Below are positions 7,765 to 17,720 of a stretch of 64,000 bases of DNA, piece by piece. This stretch comes from Vermiculatibacterium agrestimuris. GTDB lineage: Bacteria > Bacillota > Clostridia > Oscillospirales > Oscillospiraceae. The number at the start of each line of letters is the position of its first letter. Positions within the stretch are counted from its first letter, which is position 1. The notes beneath the pieces are model-generated. The model did no database searches and was not told the origin of the DNA. It saw only the letters and a list, made by a program, of their open reading frames with translations. The DNA lies in assembly GCF_943193085.1 (NCBI RefSeq), contig NZ_CALPCU010000002.1, positions 1 to 64,000 of the forward strand, read 5' to 3'. The translations under genes and the position numbers were made by a program.

Positions 7765-8541
7765 TTACATTCTCTGTCTTACCGCTTCATAGAGCAGGAT
7801 GGCCGCGGCGGCAGAGGCGTTGAGGGAGTTGAGCTTCCCCTTCATGGGAATGGACAGCAGCACGTCGCAGGTCTCCCGCACCAGGCGGCTCATGCCCGTG
7901 CCCTCGCTGCCGATGACGATGGCGGCGCTCCCCTTCAGGTCGGCCTGGTAGATGGTCTGCCTGGCGTCGGCGGCGGTGCCGTAGACCCAAACCCCCTGCT
8001 CCTTCAGCTCCTTGAGGCAGGCGGTGAGGTTGGCCACCCGGGCCACGGGAACGTGGCTCACCGCCCCGGCGGAGGTCTTGGCCACCACCGCCGTCAGCCC
8101 GGCGGAGCGGCGCTTGGGGATGATGACTCCGTGGGCTCCGGCACACTCGGCGGTACGGATCACCGCCCCCAGGTTGTGGGGGTCGGAGAGCTCGTCGCAG
8201 ACCACCAGCAGAGGGGGCTCCCCCCTGTCCCGGGCGATCTGGAGAATGTCCGCCACGTCCACATATTCCCGGACGGCGGCCACGGCGATGACTCCCTGGT
8301 GGGAGTGGGTGACGCTCATGGCGTCCAGCTTCCGCCGGTCGCAGTCCACCACGGCGCAGCCGGCGGCGCGTGCCTTGGCGGCGATATGACCCAGGGCGGC
8401 GTCGGTCTCCCCCCTGGCAATGTAGATCTTGTCGATGCTCGTCCCGGCCCGGAGGGCCTCGATGACCGCGTTGCGGCCCTCGATGATCCCATCGGACTGC
8501 TCTTGACGCGCTTTCCAGTTTTCCCGGCGGTCGTCAGCCAT
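7765..8541 (-). CDS. rlmB: 23S rRNA 2'-O-ribose methyltransferase, TrmH/SpoU family
   Basis: SPOUT-fold methyltransferase that most likely methylates the 2'-OH of G2251 in 23S rRNA using S-adenosylmethionine. Residues ~20-95 form the substrate-binding domain (IIEGRNAVIEALRAGTSIDKIYIARG). The catalytic domain carries the three SpoU motifs: DELSDPHNLGAVIRTAECAGAHGVI, IVIGSEGTGMSRLV and ISIPMKGKLNSLNASAAAAILLYE. The ATG at 8541, with GAGAGGA upstream, is preferred over an upstream TTG. An extended -10 (TGT TATACT on the minus strand, 8577-8582) lies just before it. Confidence 0.92.
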   Translation of the reverse strand: MADDRRENWKARQEQSDGIIEGRNAVIEALRAGTSIDKIYIARGETDAALGHIAAKARAAGCAVVDCDRRKLDAMSVTHSHQGVIAVAAVREYVDVADILQIARDRGEPPLLVVCDELSDPHNLGAVIRTAECAGAHGVIIPKRRSAGLTAVVAKTSAGAVSHVPVARVANLTACLKELKEQGVWVYGTAADARQTIYQADLKGSAAIVIGSEGTGMSRLVRETCDVLLSIPMKGKLNSLNASAAAAILLYEAVRQRM

Positions 8542-8641
8542 GGCCTGTCCTCTCTTTCTCCCGTGCAATTATGGCAAGTATAACATATTTTTCCGCCGAG
8601 AAAAAGGGGGAAAGTTACATCTATCCTTTTTTCTCCCCATC

Positions 8642-8650
8642 TGTTATAAT
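8642..8650 (+). promoter_or_regulatory. Extended -10 promoter of the SLH protein gene
   Basis: TGT-TATAAT lies about 43 bases before the ATG at 8693. No convincing -35 hexamer stands at 17 bases, as expected for an extended -10 promoter. Confidence 0.55.
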
Positions 8651-8692
8651 AAGGGTATTCTTTTCTCACTCTCCCTAAGAAGGTGTTTCCTT

Positions 8693-10570
8693 ATGAAAAA
8701 AATACTGGCCCTCCTTCTCTCCCTCTCCCTGCTGCTGCCGGCCTGTCCGGCCCTGGCCGATGAGGCGCTCTACGCCCCCATCCCCGACTGGGCGGCGCAG
8801 CATTACGAATACCTGAGGCAGTCGGACATCTATCCCCTCTCCTCCGGGAGCATCACCCGGGGCGAGTTTCTGGATCTGCTGGTCAGCGCCCTGGCCGCGG
8901 CGGTGCCGGTGGATCAGCTGGACGCCATTACGCCCAAGCGGGCCGACTACTTTGCCGACAACTACGCCAACTCCTACTGGGCCGACGTGATGTGCCGGGC
9001 CGCCGCCTACGGCATCGCCGAGGGCTGGGTGGACTTGGACGACGGCAAGCGCTACGGCAATTTCCAGGCCGTCCTCACCCGCCAGGAGGCGGCCAAAATG
9101 ATCTGTACCACGCTGGATTTCTTCTCCTCTATGGGCTACGCCGTCTCCGCGGACGACGATCCCGCCGTCTACACCGACGCCGGCCTCATTCCCGACTGGG
9201 CCGCCCCCTTCGCTGAGCGCATCGCCTCCTACGCCATCATGCGGGGGGATGAGTTCCTGAACTTCAACCCCACCGTCCAGCTGGATTGGCCCTCCACCGC
9301 CGTCATGGTCAGCCGGATTCTGGCCATGATGGAGACGGCGGTGGCCTCTGCCAAGCCCGGCGTCCCCCTTCAAAGCGAGTTGGACTGGGCCGGGGCCCTG
9401 CGGGTGCCCGACCCCTCCGCGGCCAAGGCCCTCACCGGCTATGCCAAGGGCTACTACGCCATCGACAACGGCGATGGCACCCTCTCCGCCCTGGTGGTGC
9501 CCCCCAGCGCCACTACCTATGAGGAGGGCCAGTTCGTCGCCACGGAGCCCACGGAGTTTTTTGTGGAGCGCTACGATGCCACGGGCAAGGCCGTCTCCAC
9601 CCGGGCCCTGCCTATGGAGCTTCCCATCTTCGGCGGCTTCCTGGCCGGGGCGGACGGCAATTTTTACCTGGCCTTCGGGGCGGAAAATCCCGAAGAAGCG
9701 GATACCGCCGAGGTCTGGCGCATCGTCAAGTACGACAAGGACTGGAACCGGATCGCGGCCGCCTCAGTCACCGGGGGAGAGAGCGGCACCGTCATCCCCT
9801 TCCGCTCCACTGTGGCCCGCCTGGCCCTGTCCGCCGACGGCAGGGAGCTCACTCTCCACGCCGCCCGGCAGATGTACACCGACGCGGAGGACGGCAAGCG
9901 CCGCCAGTCCGACGTCACCATCACCGTGGACACGGCGGACATGAAGACCGTCTCGGTCACTGGCCAGTCCTCCCTCTCCCACTCCTTCGGACAGTTCGTC
10001 CAGTATGACGGGGACAAGGCGTTCACCGTGGATCACACCGACGGCGACCCCAGGGCCTTCCTCCTGCGCAGCGACAGCCGGGACGTGACCCTTCTGGAGC
10101 TGGCGGGGCCGGCGGGGCAGAATGTGACCCACGCCGTGGGCAGCGGCTTTGAGGTATCCCAGGACGGCTTTCTCTTCCTGGGCTGCTCCGCCCCCCAGAA
10201 GGACTTCGACCGGGAGATGGATGCGGCCTGGAACGTCTTCCTTACCTATACCGACAGCACCCTGAACAAGACCACCCTCACCTGGCTCACCGCCGTGGAC
10301 GGGCAAAGCGTGACCCACGCCCGGTTGGTGAAGCTCAGCGGCAACGCCTTCCTGGCTATGTGGAGCGCGGACGGCAACATCCACTACCAGCTTCTCAGCG
10401 GCAAGGGGGCCAAGCGGGGGGACGAGGGCGTTCTCCGTGCCGCCGCCATGCCCACCACCCAGCCGGTGGTGGGACAGGACGGCACGGTGCGCTGGATCGG
10501 CGTCGAAGCGCCCCAGACCTATGCCCAGCGCTCCCAGGCTTACATCTACACCCTCCAGGTGGAATTCTGA
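8693..10570 (+). CDS. Secreted SLH-domain protein with a C-terminal propeller-like region
   Basis: Surface protein of about 625 residues. A signal peptide (MKKILALLLSLSLLLPACPALA) is followed by three SLH-type repeats (about 25-65, 85-145 and 155-220) that normally bind secondary cell-wall polymer; TRGEFLDLL and TRQEAAKMI are the typical SLH 'TRxE' blocks. The remaining ~390 residues alternate Gly/Asp-rich turns and short strands (VERYDATGKAVSTRALPM, IVKYDKDWNRIAAASV), which suggests a beta-propeller of unknown ligand. The ATG at 8693 has AAGGTG upstream. A small membrane protein follows 16 bases later, probably in the same transcript. Confidence 0.8.
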   Translation: MKKILALLLSLSLLLPACPALADEALYAPIPDWAAQHYEYLRQSDIYPLSSGSITRGEFLDLLVSALAAAVPVDQLDAITPKRADYFADNYANSYWADVMCRAAAYGIAEGWVDLDDGKRYGNFQAVLTRQEAAKMICTTLDFFSSMGYAVSADDDPAVYTDAGLIPDWAAPFAERIASYAIMRGDEFLNFNPTVQLDWPSTAVMVSRILAMMETAVASAKPGVPLQSELDWAGALRVPDPSAAKALTGYAKGYYAIDNGDGTLSALVVPPSATTYEEGQFVATEPTEFFVERYDATGKAVSTRALPMELPIFGGFLAGADGNFYLAFGAENPEEADTAEVWRIVKYDKDWNRIAAASVTGGESGTVIPFRSTVARLALSADGRELTLHAARQMYTDAEDGKRRQSDVTITVDTADMKTVSVTGQSSLSHSFGQFVQYDGDKAFTVDHTDGDPRAFLLRSDSRDVTLLELAGPAGQNVTHAVGSGFEVSQDGFLFLGCSAPQKDFDREMDAAWNVFLTYTDSTLNKTTLTWLTAVDGQSVTHARLVKLSGNAFLAMWSADGNIHYQLLSGKGAKRGDEGVLRAAAMPTTQPVVGQDGTVRWIGVEAPQTYAQRSQAYIYTLQVEF

Positions 10571-10586
10571 AAGGAGAGTGCGACCC

Positions 10587-11030
10587 ATGACAAAATACAC
10601 GGAACGTTTGGGCACCCCGCTTCTGTTTCACAAGTTCATGAACTACGTCTTCCTGCCCCTGAGCTTCCTCTTCGCCATGGAGCGGCTCATTGTGGAACAC
10701 GCCCTGCTTTTCTCCGGCAACTGGATCACCACCATCGACGCCTGTTCCGTCTTTGCCACGCTGCTGCTCACCGCCCTCGCCTTTGTGGGCCTTCTCCAGT
10801 GGAAGTCCTTTGGGTGGTACGGCCTTATGATCCTCCAGGCGGTGCAGTTCCTCTTTTCCCTTGTCACCCTGGTCATCTACGCCCTCTATCTCCCCGACCA
10901 GATCAACGCGGTCGCCGTCCAGGCGGCGGGCATCGCCCTGCGGGGCGTTCTGGTGGGGATCTACTACCTCAAGCGTAAGCCCCTGTTCTTCCCCGTCCGG
11001 GATACCGCCGGCGCGGGTTCCGGGCTTTGA
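10587..11030 (+). CDS. Small four-segment membrane protein, function unknown
   Basis: 147 residues with about four hydrophobic segments (roughly 13-35, 45-65, 73-98 and 104-124) and short loops. I recognise no family motif. AAGGAG precedes the ATG, and the gap to the SLH protein gene is only 16 bases, so the two are likely co-expressed; a supporting role at the envelope is possible but is only inferred from position. A strong terminator follows. Confidence 0.7.
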   Translation: MTKYTERLGTPLLFHKFMNYVFLPLSFLFAMERLIVEHALLFSGNWITTIDACSVFATLLLTALAFVGLLQWKSFGWYGLMILQAVQFLFSLVTLVIYALYLPDQINAVAVQAAGIALRGVLVGIYYLKRKPLFFPVRDTAGAGSGL

Positions 11031-11047
11031 GCCTTCTCCGCACAGAA

Positions 11048-11075
11048 AAGGACGGCGAGAGCCGTCCTTTTTTCT
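11048..11075 (+). terminator. Terminator of the SLH/membrane protein operon
   Basis: Stem AAGGACGGC / GCCGTCCTT with a GAGA loop and six T. Confidence 0.85.
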
Positions 11076-11103
11076 ATTCATAGAAAGTTTACCACCCCTT
11101 TCC

Positions 11104-11132
11104 TTGTATTTTTTTATCCCTTGTGCTATGAT
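11104..11132 (+). promoter_or_regulatory. Sigma-A promoter of the first ftsH
   Basis: TTGTAT and TATGAT with a 17-base spacer, plus an extended -10 TG one base before the -10. Confidence 0.75.
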
Positions 11133-11175
11133 ATTTGCTGATATCTTTCACTTCAATTGTAAAGGGGAACCTTCC

Positions 11176-13299
<2,124 letters not shown>

Positions 13300-13315
13300 G
13301 CGCCGAAAATAAGCA

Positions 13316-13349
13316 GGGCGGGGAAGAAATTCTTCCCCGCCCTCTTTTT
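13316..13349 (+). terminator. Terminator of the first ftsH
   Basis: Stem GGGCGGGGAAGAA with its near-complement across a short loop, then TCTTTTT. The T run overlaps the stop codon of the opposing small gene. Confidence 0.8.
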
Positions 13350-13602
13350 ATGCCCGGAGGGCGCCCTCCCGCCCCAGGCGGCAGCCCTGCTCGAAAAAGT
13401 GTCTGCACTCCAGCTCCATCTCGTCCCCCATCGCCTCGGTATACTCGTCCAAAAGGCGGTGGATGGCGGGGCAGAGCAGGCGCATATTGGTGTACAGCTC
13501 TCTCTGTCTTCTGGCAATGGCGTCGTATTCCTCGCTCTGGTAGATATCGCCCTCGTCAAAGCGTTTGGCCTTCTGGTAGAGCTCTTCTAAAGAATCTTTC
13601 AT
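13348..13602 (-). CDS. Small DUF6809-like protein
   Basis: 84 residues, MKDSLEELYQKAKRF… to …HFFEQGCRLGREGALRA. The pattern of an N-terminal LEELY helix, a central EYxxxxxRQRELY helix and a C-terminal FxxGxRLG block resembles the DUF6809 family of small Firmicute proteins, often near mobile DNA; I hold that loosely. ATG at 13602 with GGAGGG upstream. It is divergent from an XRE regulator, with a possible shared operator between them. No biochemical role can be given. Confidence 0.65.
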   Translation of the reverse strand: MKDSLEELYQKAKRFDEGDIYQSEEYDAIARRQRELYTNMRLLCPAIHRLLDEYTEAMGDEMELECRHFFEQGCRLGREGALRA

Positions 13603-13618
13603 AGTGCCCTCCTTAAAT

Positions 13619-13637
13619 TGACATTTAGTGAATGTCA
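13619..13637. promoter_or_regulatory. Palindromic candidate operator between divergent genes
   Basis: TGACATT-TAGTG-AATGTCA, two 7-base arms around 5 bases, lies between the -10 and the ribosome binding site of the leftward gene. The XRE regulator encoded on the other side is the obvious candidate ligand; this is inference. Confidence 0.5.
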
Positions 13638-13649
13638 TTTATGGGTGTA

Positions 13650-13678
13650 ATATAACATATACTTTACCCAACTGACAA
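13650..13678 (-). promoter_or_regulatory. Promoter of the DUF6809-like gene
   Basis: Minus-strand TTGTCA and TTATAT with a 17-base spacer, upstream of the palindrome and the start at 13602. Confidence 0.6.
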
Positions 13679-13715
13679 GCAGTTCGTGTCGAGCTGTGTC
13701 GAATGGGTGGAGAAT

Positions 13716-13994
13716 ATGTTTAAAAACAAGGCTTCCGGCGGAAAACTGAATATTTCAGGAAAGAAAATCAGTGAACTACGGATGGCCCTGCCCGGAAAGA
13801 TCTCCCAGAAGAAACTGGCAGATATGCTGCAATTGGAAGGTTTGGGAATAGAAAAGAACGCAATCCAGAAAATCGAAAGCGGAGAGCGGTTTGTCACTGA
13901 CATTGAACTCAAGGCCTTCGCCAAGGTTTTCGGCGTTACCACAGACGACCTTCTGCCCACCGACCAAGAAGATGAAAAAGACCCTGCCGGCTGA
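13716..13994 (+). CDS. XRE-family transcriptional regulator
   Basis: 92 residues. A single helix-turn-helix of the Cro/CI type spans about residues 16-75: KISELRMALPGKISQKKLADMLQLEGLGIEKNAIQKIESGERFVTDIELKAFAKVFGVTTDDLL. There is no separate effector domain. Start at the ATG at 13716 with GGTGGAG upstream. Base composition (about 45-50% GC) is well below the surroundings, suggesting acquisition. The stop codon lies inside the terminator hairpin shared with the opposing gene. It probably represses itself and/or the divergent gene. Confidence 0.82.
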   Translation: MFKNKASGGKLNISGKKISELRMALPGKISQKKLADMLQLEGLGIEKNAIQKIESGERFVTDIELKAFAKVFGVTTDDLLPTDQEDEKDPAG

Positions 13995-14014
13995 CCGGCA
14001 GGGTCTTTTTCATC
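13971..14014. terminator. Bidirectional terminator holding two stop codons
   Basis: A 20-bp perfect stem (13971-13990 with 13995-14014) around a CTGA loop, with A5 on one side and T5 on the other. The stops of both converging genes fall within it. Confidence 0.9.
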
Positions 14015-14564
14015 TTGAGGAAAGTAGCGCGACAAGTGAAATGGCCATTGCAGAAAAGCTGGTCATTGCAGACAGAATTGCTACGACATAATTACGGTCT
14101 TTTTCATATGCGATCTCATTTGCCGCGCCAAACAACGCAAGCCCAAATACGGCACACAGCATTGTGATTATCAAAAATAGTATTACTGCAAAAATAGCAA
14201 CTACTATATCTATCACATTCACCGAATTTCCGTTATTCAAAGCCGCTGTAACAATATCATAAAGATAGGAAAGAAATCCAAATACGCCGAAAAGCGTCAT
14301 CATTGCAAATATGCAAGAAAATACTGTTAATATTACCTGTGCAAAACTAGCAAACGTCATTGCCGTCATTTGCCCTTTTGATTTTCGGCTGTCTACCACA
14401 GCTACCTTTAACGCCTTCCAAAAACCGACTTTTTCACGTTGAGGATCATTATCCGCACCTTTTACCATTTCCTGTGCCTTAACGATTGCCTTTGCCAGTT
14501 TGTCGTAATCTATTTCCATGCTCACGTTTTCTATATGATTATTTACTGTCCGCCCTCTTCCCAT
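14010..14564 (-). CDS. AT-rich membrane protein, function unknown
   Basis: 184 residues. An N-terminal soluble part (EIDYDKLAKAIVKAQEMVKGADNDPQREKVGFWKALK) precedes about four hydrophobic segments (roughly 70-98, 118-138, 140-150 and 160-180). The coding sequence is very AT-rich: 14161-14220 holds only about 25% GC, against a window dominated by GC-rich codons, which points to horizontal transfer. I use the ATG at 14564 (AAGAAGGG upstream); an internal ATG at 14519 is possible. No family is recognised. Confidence 0.72.
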   Translation of the reverse strand: MGRGRTVNNHIENVSMEIDYDKLAKAIVKAQEMVKGADNDPQREKVGFWKALKVAVVDSRKSKGQMTAMTFASFAQVILTVFSCIFAMMTLFGVFGFLSYLYDIVTAALNNGNSVNVIDIVVAIFAVILFLIITMLCAVFGLALFGAANEIAYEKDRNYVVAILSAMTSFSAMAISLVALLSSR

Positions 14565-14624
14565 TGCTCTGCCCTTCTTTCTCTATATTTGCAGCTTCAA
14601 AAAGCGCTGATTTGCAGATAGGAA

Positions 14625-14651
14625 GTCCCCCGGCGGAATCTCCGCCGGGGG
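14625..14651 (-). terminator. Terminator of groES-groEL
   Basis: 13-bp perfect stem (GTCCCCCGGCGGA and complement) around a 3-base loop, just beyond the groEL stop; the following tract is only weakly T-rich. Confidence 0.6.
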
Positions 14652-14676
14652 ACTATTTCCATTCAAAAACTATCGT

Positions 14677-16299
14677 TTAGTACATCCCGCCCATGTCGGG
14701 GGCGGCGGGAGCGGGAGCGGGAGGCTCGGGCTTGTCGGCCACCAGAGCCTCGGTGGTCAGCAGCACGGCGGCGATGGAGGCGGCGTTCTCCAGGGCGGAG
14801 CGGGTCACCTTGGTGGGATCCACAATACCGGCCTTCATCATGTCGCAGTAGGTCTCGCTGTAGGCGTCGTAGCCGTAGCCCACCTTGCCCTCCTTGACCT
14901 TCTCCAGCACCACGCTGCCGTCCACGCCGGCGTTGACGGCGATCTGGCGCACAGGCTCGGCCAGGGCGGCGGCCACGATCTGCACGCCGGTCTTCTCGTC
15001 GCCCTCGGTGGTCTTCAAAAGCTTCTCCACAGCGGGGATGGCGTTGACATAGGCGGTGCCGCCGCCGGCCACGATGCCCTCCTCCACCGCGGCGCGGGTG
15101 GCGTTGAGGGCGTCCTCGATGCGCAGCTTCTTCTCCTTCATCTCGGTCTCGGTGGCAGCGCCCACGCGGACAACGGCCACGCCGCCGGCCAGCTTGGCCA
15201 GCCGCTCCTGGAGCTTCTCCTTGTCATAGTCGGAGGTGGTCACATCGATCTGGCTGCGGATCTGGGCCACACGGGCCTTGATGTCGGCGCTCTTGCCCGC
15301 GCCGCCCACGATGATGGTGTTCTCCTTGGTCACCTTCACCTGCTTGGCCTTGCCCAGCATGGCCATGGTGGCGTCCTTCAGCTCCAGGCCCACCTCTTCG
15401 CTGACCACGGTGCCGCCGGTGAGGATGGCGATATCCTGGAGCATCTCCTTACGCCGGTCGCCGTAACCGGGGGCCTTGACGCAGCAGACGTTCAGCGTGC
15501 CCCGCAGGCGGTTGACGATGAGGGTGTTGAGGGCCTCGCCCTCCACGTCCTCAGCCACGATGAGCAGCTTCTTGCCGGACTGCACCACCTGCTCCAGCAG
15601 GGGCAGCAGATCCTGCACGGCGGAGATCTTCTTGTCGGTGATGAGGATGATGGCGTCGTCCAAAACGGCCTCCATCTTCTCCATATCGGTGGCCATGTAG
15701 GGGGTCACATAGCCCCGGTCGAACTGCATGCCCTCCACCACCTCAGAATAGGTCTCGGCGGTCTTGGACTCCTCCACGGTGATGACGCCGTCGGCGCCCA
15801 CCTTCTCCATGGCCTCGGCGATGAGCTTGCCGATGGTCTCGTCCCCGGAGGAGATGGCGCCTACCCGGGCGATGTCCTCGGTGCCCTTGACCTTCTTGGA
15901 GTTCTTCTTGATCTCCTCAATGGCGGCGTCGGCGGCGGCCTTGATGCCCTTCTTCATAATCATGGGGTTGGCGCCGGCGGCCAGGTTCTTCAGGCCCTCA
16001 CGGACGATGGCCTGGGTGAGCAGGGTGGCGGTGGTGGTGCCGTCGCCGGCCACATCGTTGGTCTTGGTGGCGACCTCCTTGACCAGCTGGGCGCCCATGT
16101 TCTCCATGGGGTCGGGAAGTTCGATCTCCTTGGCGATGGTCACACCGTCGTTGGTGATGAGGGGAGAGCCGTACTTCTTATCCAGCACTACGTTACGGCC
16201 CTTGGGGCCCATGGTGATCTTCACGGTGTCGGCCAGCTGATCCACGCCCTTCTGCAGGGCCTTGCGGGCCTCCTCGCCGTAAGCAATGATCTTAGACAT
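14677..16299 (-). CDS. groL: Chaperonin GroEL (Hsp60)
   Basis: 60-kDa chaperonin subunit of 540 residues; two heptameric rings with GroES fold proteins in an ATP-driven cycle in the cytoplasm. Family signatures are VKITMGPKGRNVVLDKKYGSP, AGDGTTTATLL with the catalytic Asp, and AAVEEGIVAGGGTAYVNA. The C-terminus is short (PDMGGMY) rather than a long GGM repeat. It is separated from groES by 19 bases in the same CIRCE-controlled transcript. Confidence 0.98.
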   Translation of the reverse strand: MSKIIAYGEEARKALQKGVDQLADTVKITMGPKGRNVVLDKKYGSPLITNDGVTIAKEIELPDPMENMGAQLVKEVATKTNDVAGDGTTTATLLTQAIVREGLKNLAAGANPMIMKKGIKAAADAAIEEIKKNSKKVKGTEDIARVGAISSGDETIGKLIAEAMEKVGADGVITVEESKTAETYSEVVEGMQFDRGYVTPYMATDMEKMEAVLDDAIILITDKKISAVQDLLPLLEQVVQSGKKLLIVAEDVEGEALNTLIVNRLRGTLNVCCVKAPGYGDRRKEMLQDIAILTGGTVVSEEVGLELKDATMAMLGKAKQVKVTKENTIIVGGAGKSADIKARVAQIRSQIDVTTSDYDKEKLQERLAKLAGGVAVVRVGAATETEMKEKKLRIEDALNATRAAVEEGIVAGGGTAYVNAIPAVEKLLKTTEGDEKTGVQIVAAALAEPVRQIAVNAGVDGSVVLEKVKEGKVGYGYDAYSETYCDMMKAGIVDPTKVTRSALENAASIAAVLLTTEALVADKPEPPAPAPAAPDMGGMY

Positions 16300-16318
16300 A
16301 ATCCATTACCTCCTAAAA

Positions 16319-16603
16319 TTACTCGACTACGGCGAGAATGTCGCCCTGACGCACGATGGTGTACTCCACGCCGTCCACCTTGACCTCGGTGCCGGAATAC
16401 TTGCCGGTGATGACCTTCTGGCCCTTCTTCACGGTCATCTTGACCTCCTTGCCGTCCACCAGGCCGCCGGGGCCCACGGCCACGATCTCGGCCACCTCCG
16501 GCTTCTCCTTGGCGCTGCCGGTGAGGATGAGGCCGGACTTGGTCTTCTCCTCGGCCTCCACCATCTTGATGATGACCCGGTCTCCCAAAGGCTTCAGCTT
16601 CAT
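16319..16603 (-). CDS. groES: Co-chaperonin GroES (Hsp10)
   Basis: 94-residue lid subunit of the chaperonin. It begins MKLKPLGDRVIIKMVEAEEKTKSGLIL, with the mobile loop region at SGLILTGSAKEKPE, and ends VEYTIVRQGDILAVVE, all typical of Cpn10. First gene of the heat-shock operon, with AAGGAGGAA directly before its ATG. Confidence 0.97.
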   Translation of the reverse strand: MKLKPLGDRVIIKMVEAEEKTKSGLILTGSAKEKPEVAEIVAVGPGGLVDGKEVKMTVKKGQKVITGKYSGTEVKVDGVEYTIVRQGDILAVVE

Positions 16604-16653
16604 AACTTGGTTCCTCCTTATATTATTTTTTCTTACTTAGCTTTTTCAGAGGA

Positions 16654-16680
16654 TTAGCACTCAAATAATCAGAGTGCTAA
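16654..16680. promoter_or_regulatory. CIRCE operator of the groESL operon
   Basis: Perfect consensus TTAGCACTC-N9-GAGTGCTAA, the binding site of the heat-shock repressor HrcA. It lies just downstream of the -10 and within the leader of groES. The hrcA gene is not in this window. Confidence 0.97.
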
Positions 16681-16691
16681 CCGCAAGTAAG

Positions 16692-16720
16692 ATAATACCT
16701 CTCCTGTCATAAAAAATCAA
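16692..16720 (-). promoter_or_regulatory. Sigma-A promoter of groESL
   Basis: Minus-strand TTGATT and TATTAT with a 17-base spacer. The -35 overlaps the T-tract of the terminator that ends the preceding operon. Confidence 0.8.
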
Positions 16721-16750
16721 CCCCCTTTTTTGAAAAAAGAGGGCTGATTT
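16714..16750 (-). terminator. Terminator of the methyltransferase/SLH/lipid kinase operon
   Basis: Long stem with one internal mismatch, AAATCA-N-CCCCCTTTTTT facing AAAAAAGAGGG-N-TGATTT. Leftward transcription leaves it through a T-rich tract that also serves as the groESL -35 region. Confidence 0.65.
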
Positions 16751-16814
16751 CTAAAAAATTCAATTTTTGTTCACAAAGTGGCCAAGGGAGTGCTAATCCC
16801 GCAGGAGGGGCGGC

Positions 16815-17720
16815 TCACCGCCAGAACAGACCCGCCGGATAGAAGAAGTTCACCTTCTGCCGGGCCAGGCGCAGAGTAAAGTCCCTGCCCCGCATGACCT
16901 CTCCGTCCACTACCACCGTCAGCTCCTCCTCAGAAGAGAACCGGGCCTCCTGCCCGTGGTAGTCCCGCACCACCTCCGGGCACTCCCTGTAGCGGCCGGA
17001 GGCGTATTTCCCCACATAGCGGGCAAATTTCAAAAGGCCCAGGTCTCCCACCAGAAGCATATCCAGCACCCCGTCGTCGGGCATGGCCTCAGGGACGGGG
17101 CAGAACCCGCCGCCGTAATGCCTGCCGTTGCAGGCGCAGAAGATGGCGGTGGGGCCGCTGTAGCAGATGGAGCCCATTTCCACCGTCATGGGCCGGGCGA
17201 TGCCCCTGCAGACCTCCACCACAAGAGAGAGGATATAGGCCAGCTTTTTGCCCACCAGGGGAAGCCCCTTAAAGCGGTGCACGCCGACGGCCACCCGGGC
17301 GTCCACCCCGGCGCAGACCACGTCCAGGCCCAGAAGGCCGTTGCACTCCATAAGATCCAGGGCCGTCTGGGGCCCATCCTTGAGCTGGGCGATGTCGAAA
17401 AAGCGGCGGCGCTCCTTCCTGCCGAAGATGCGCAGGAAATCGTTGCCCGTCCCCAGAGGCACATTGGTCACCGCCGCCTGGTCGTGGCCCGCGGCGGCGT
17501 TGACCACCTCATTGAGGGTACCGTCCCCGCCGCAGGCGTAGAGCCGCACCGGCCCGGCCTCCTGAAGGGCCTCCTCCGCCAGCCGGCGGGCGTCCCCCGC
17601 CCGGGCGGTGCAGGCCACCTGGCAGCCGCCCTGGGGAAAGGCCGCCAGGATGCGCTTTTTCAGCTCCTCCACCCTGCCGCTGCGCCCTGCGGCGGGGTTG
17701 ATGATGAACAGGTGCCGCAT
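16815..17720 (-). CDS. Diacylglycerol kinase-like lipid kinase (YegS/DgkB family)
   Basis: 301 residues. N-terminal catalytic domain with INPAAGRSGR and the nucleotide-binding YACGGDGTLNEVVNA motif, then VPLGTGNDFLR, the standard DAGK catalytic blocks. The C-terminal beta-sandwich contains GGGFCPVPEAMPDDGVLDMLLV and a DG-E-motif (VVDGEVMRG). It probably phosphorylates diacylglycerol or a related lipid at the inner membrane face; the exact substrate is not shown. Its ATG overlaps the stop of the SLH/WG protein gene (TGATG), so translation is coupled. Confidence 0.88.
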   Translation of the reverse strand: MRHLFIINPAAGRSGRVEELKKRILAAFPQGGCQVACTARAGDARRLAEEALQEAGPVRLYACGGDGTLNEVVNAAAGHDQAAVTNVPLGTGNDFLRIFGRKERRRFFDIAQLKDGPQTALDLMECNGLLGLDVVCAGVDARVAVGVHRFKGLPLVGKKLAYILSLVVEVCRGIARPMTVEMGSICYSGPTAIFCACNGRHYGGGFCPVPEAMPDDGVLDMLLVGDLGLLKFARYVGKYASGRYRECPEVVRDYHGQEARFSSEEELTVVVDGEVMRGRDFTLRLARQKVNFFYPAGLFWR

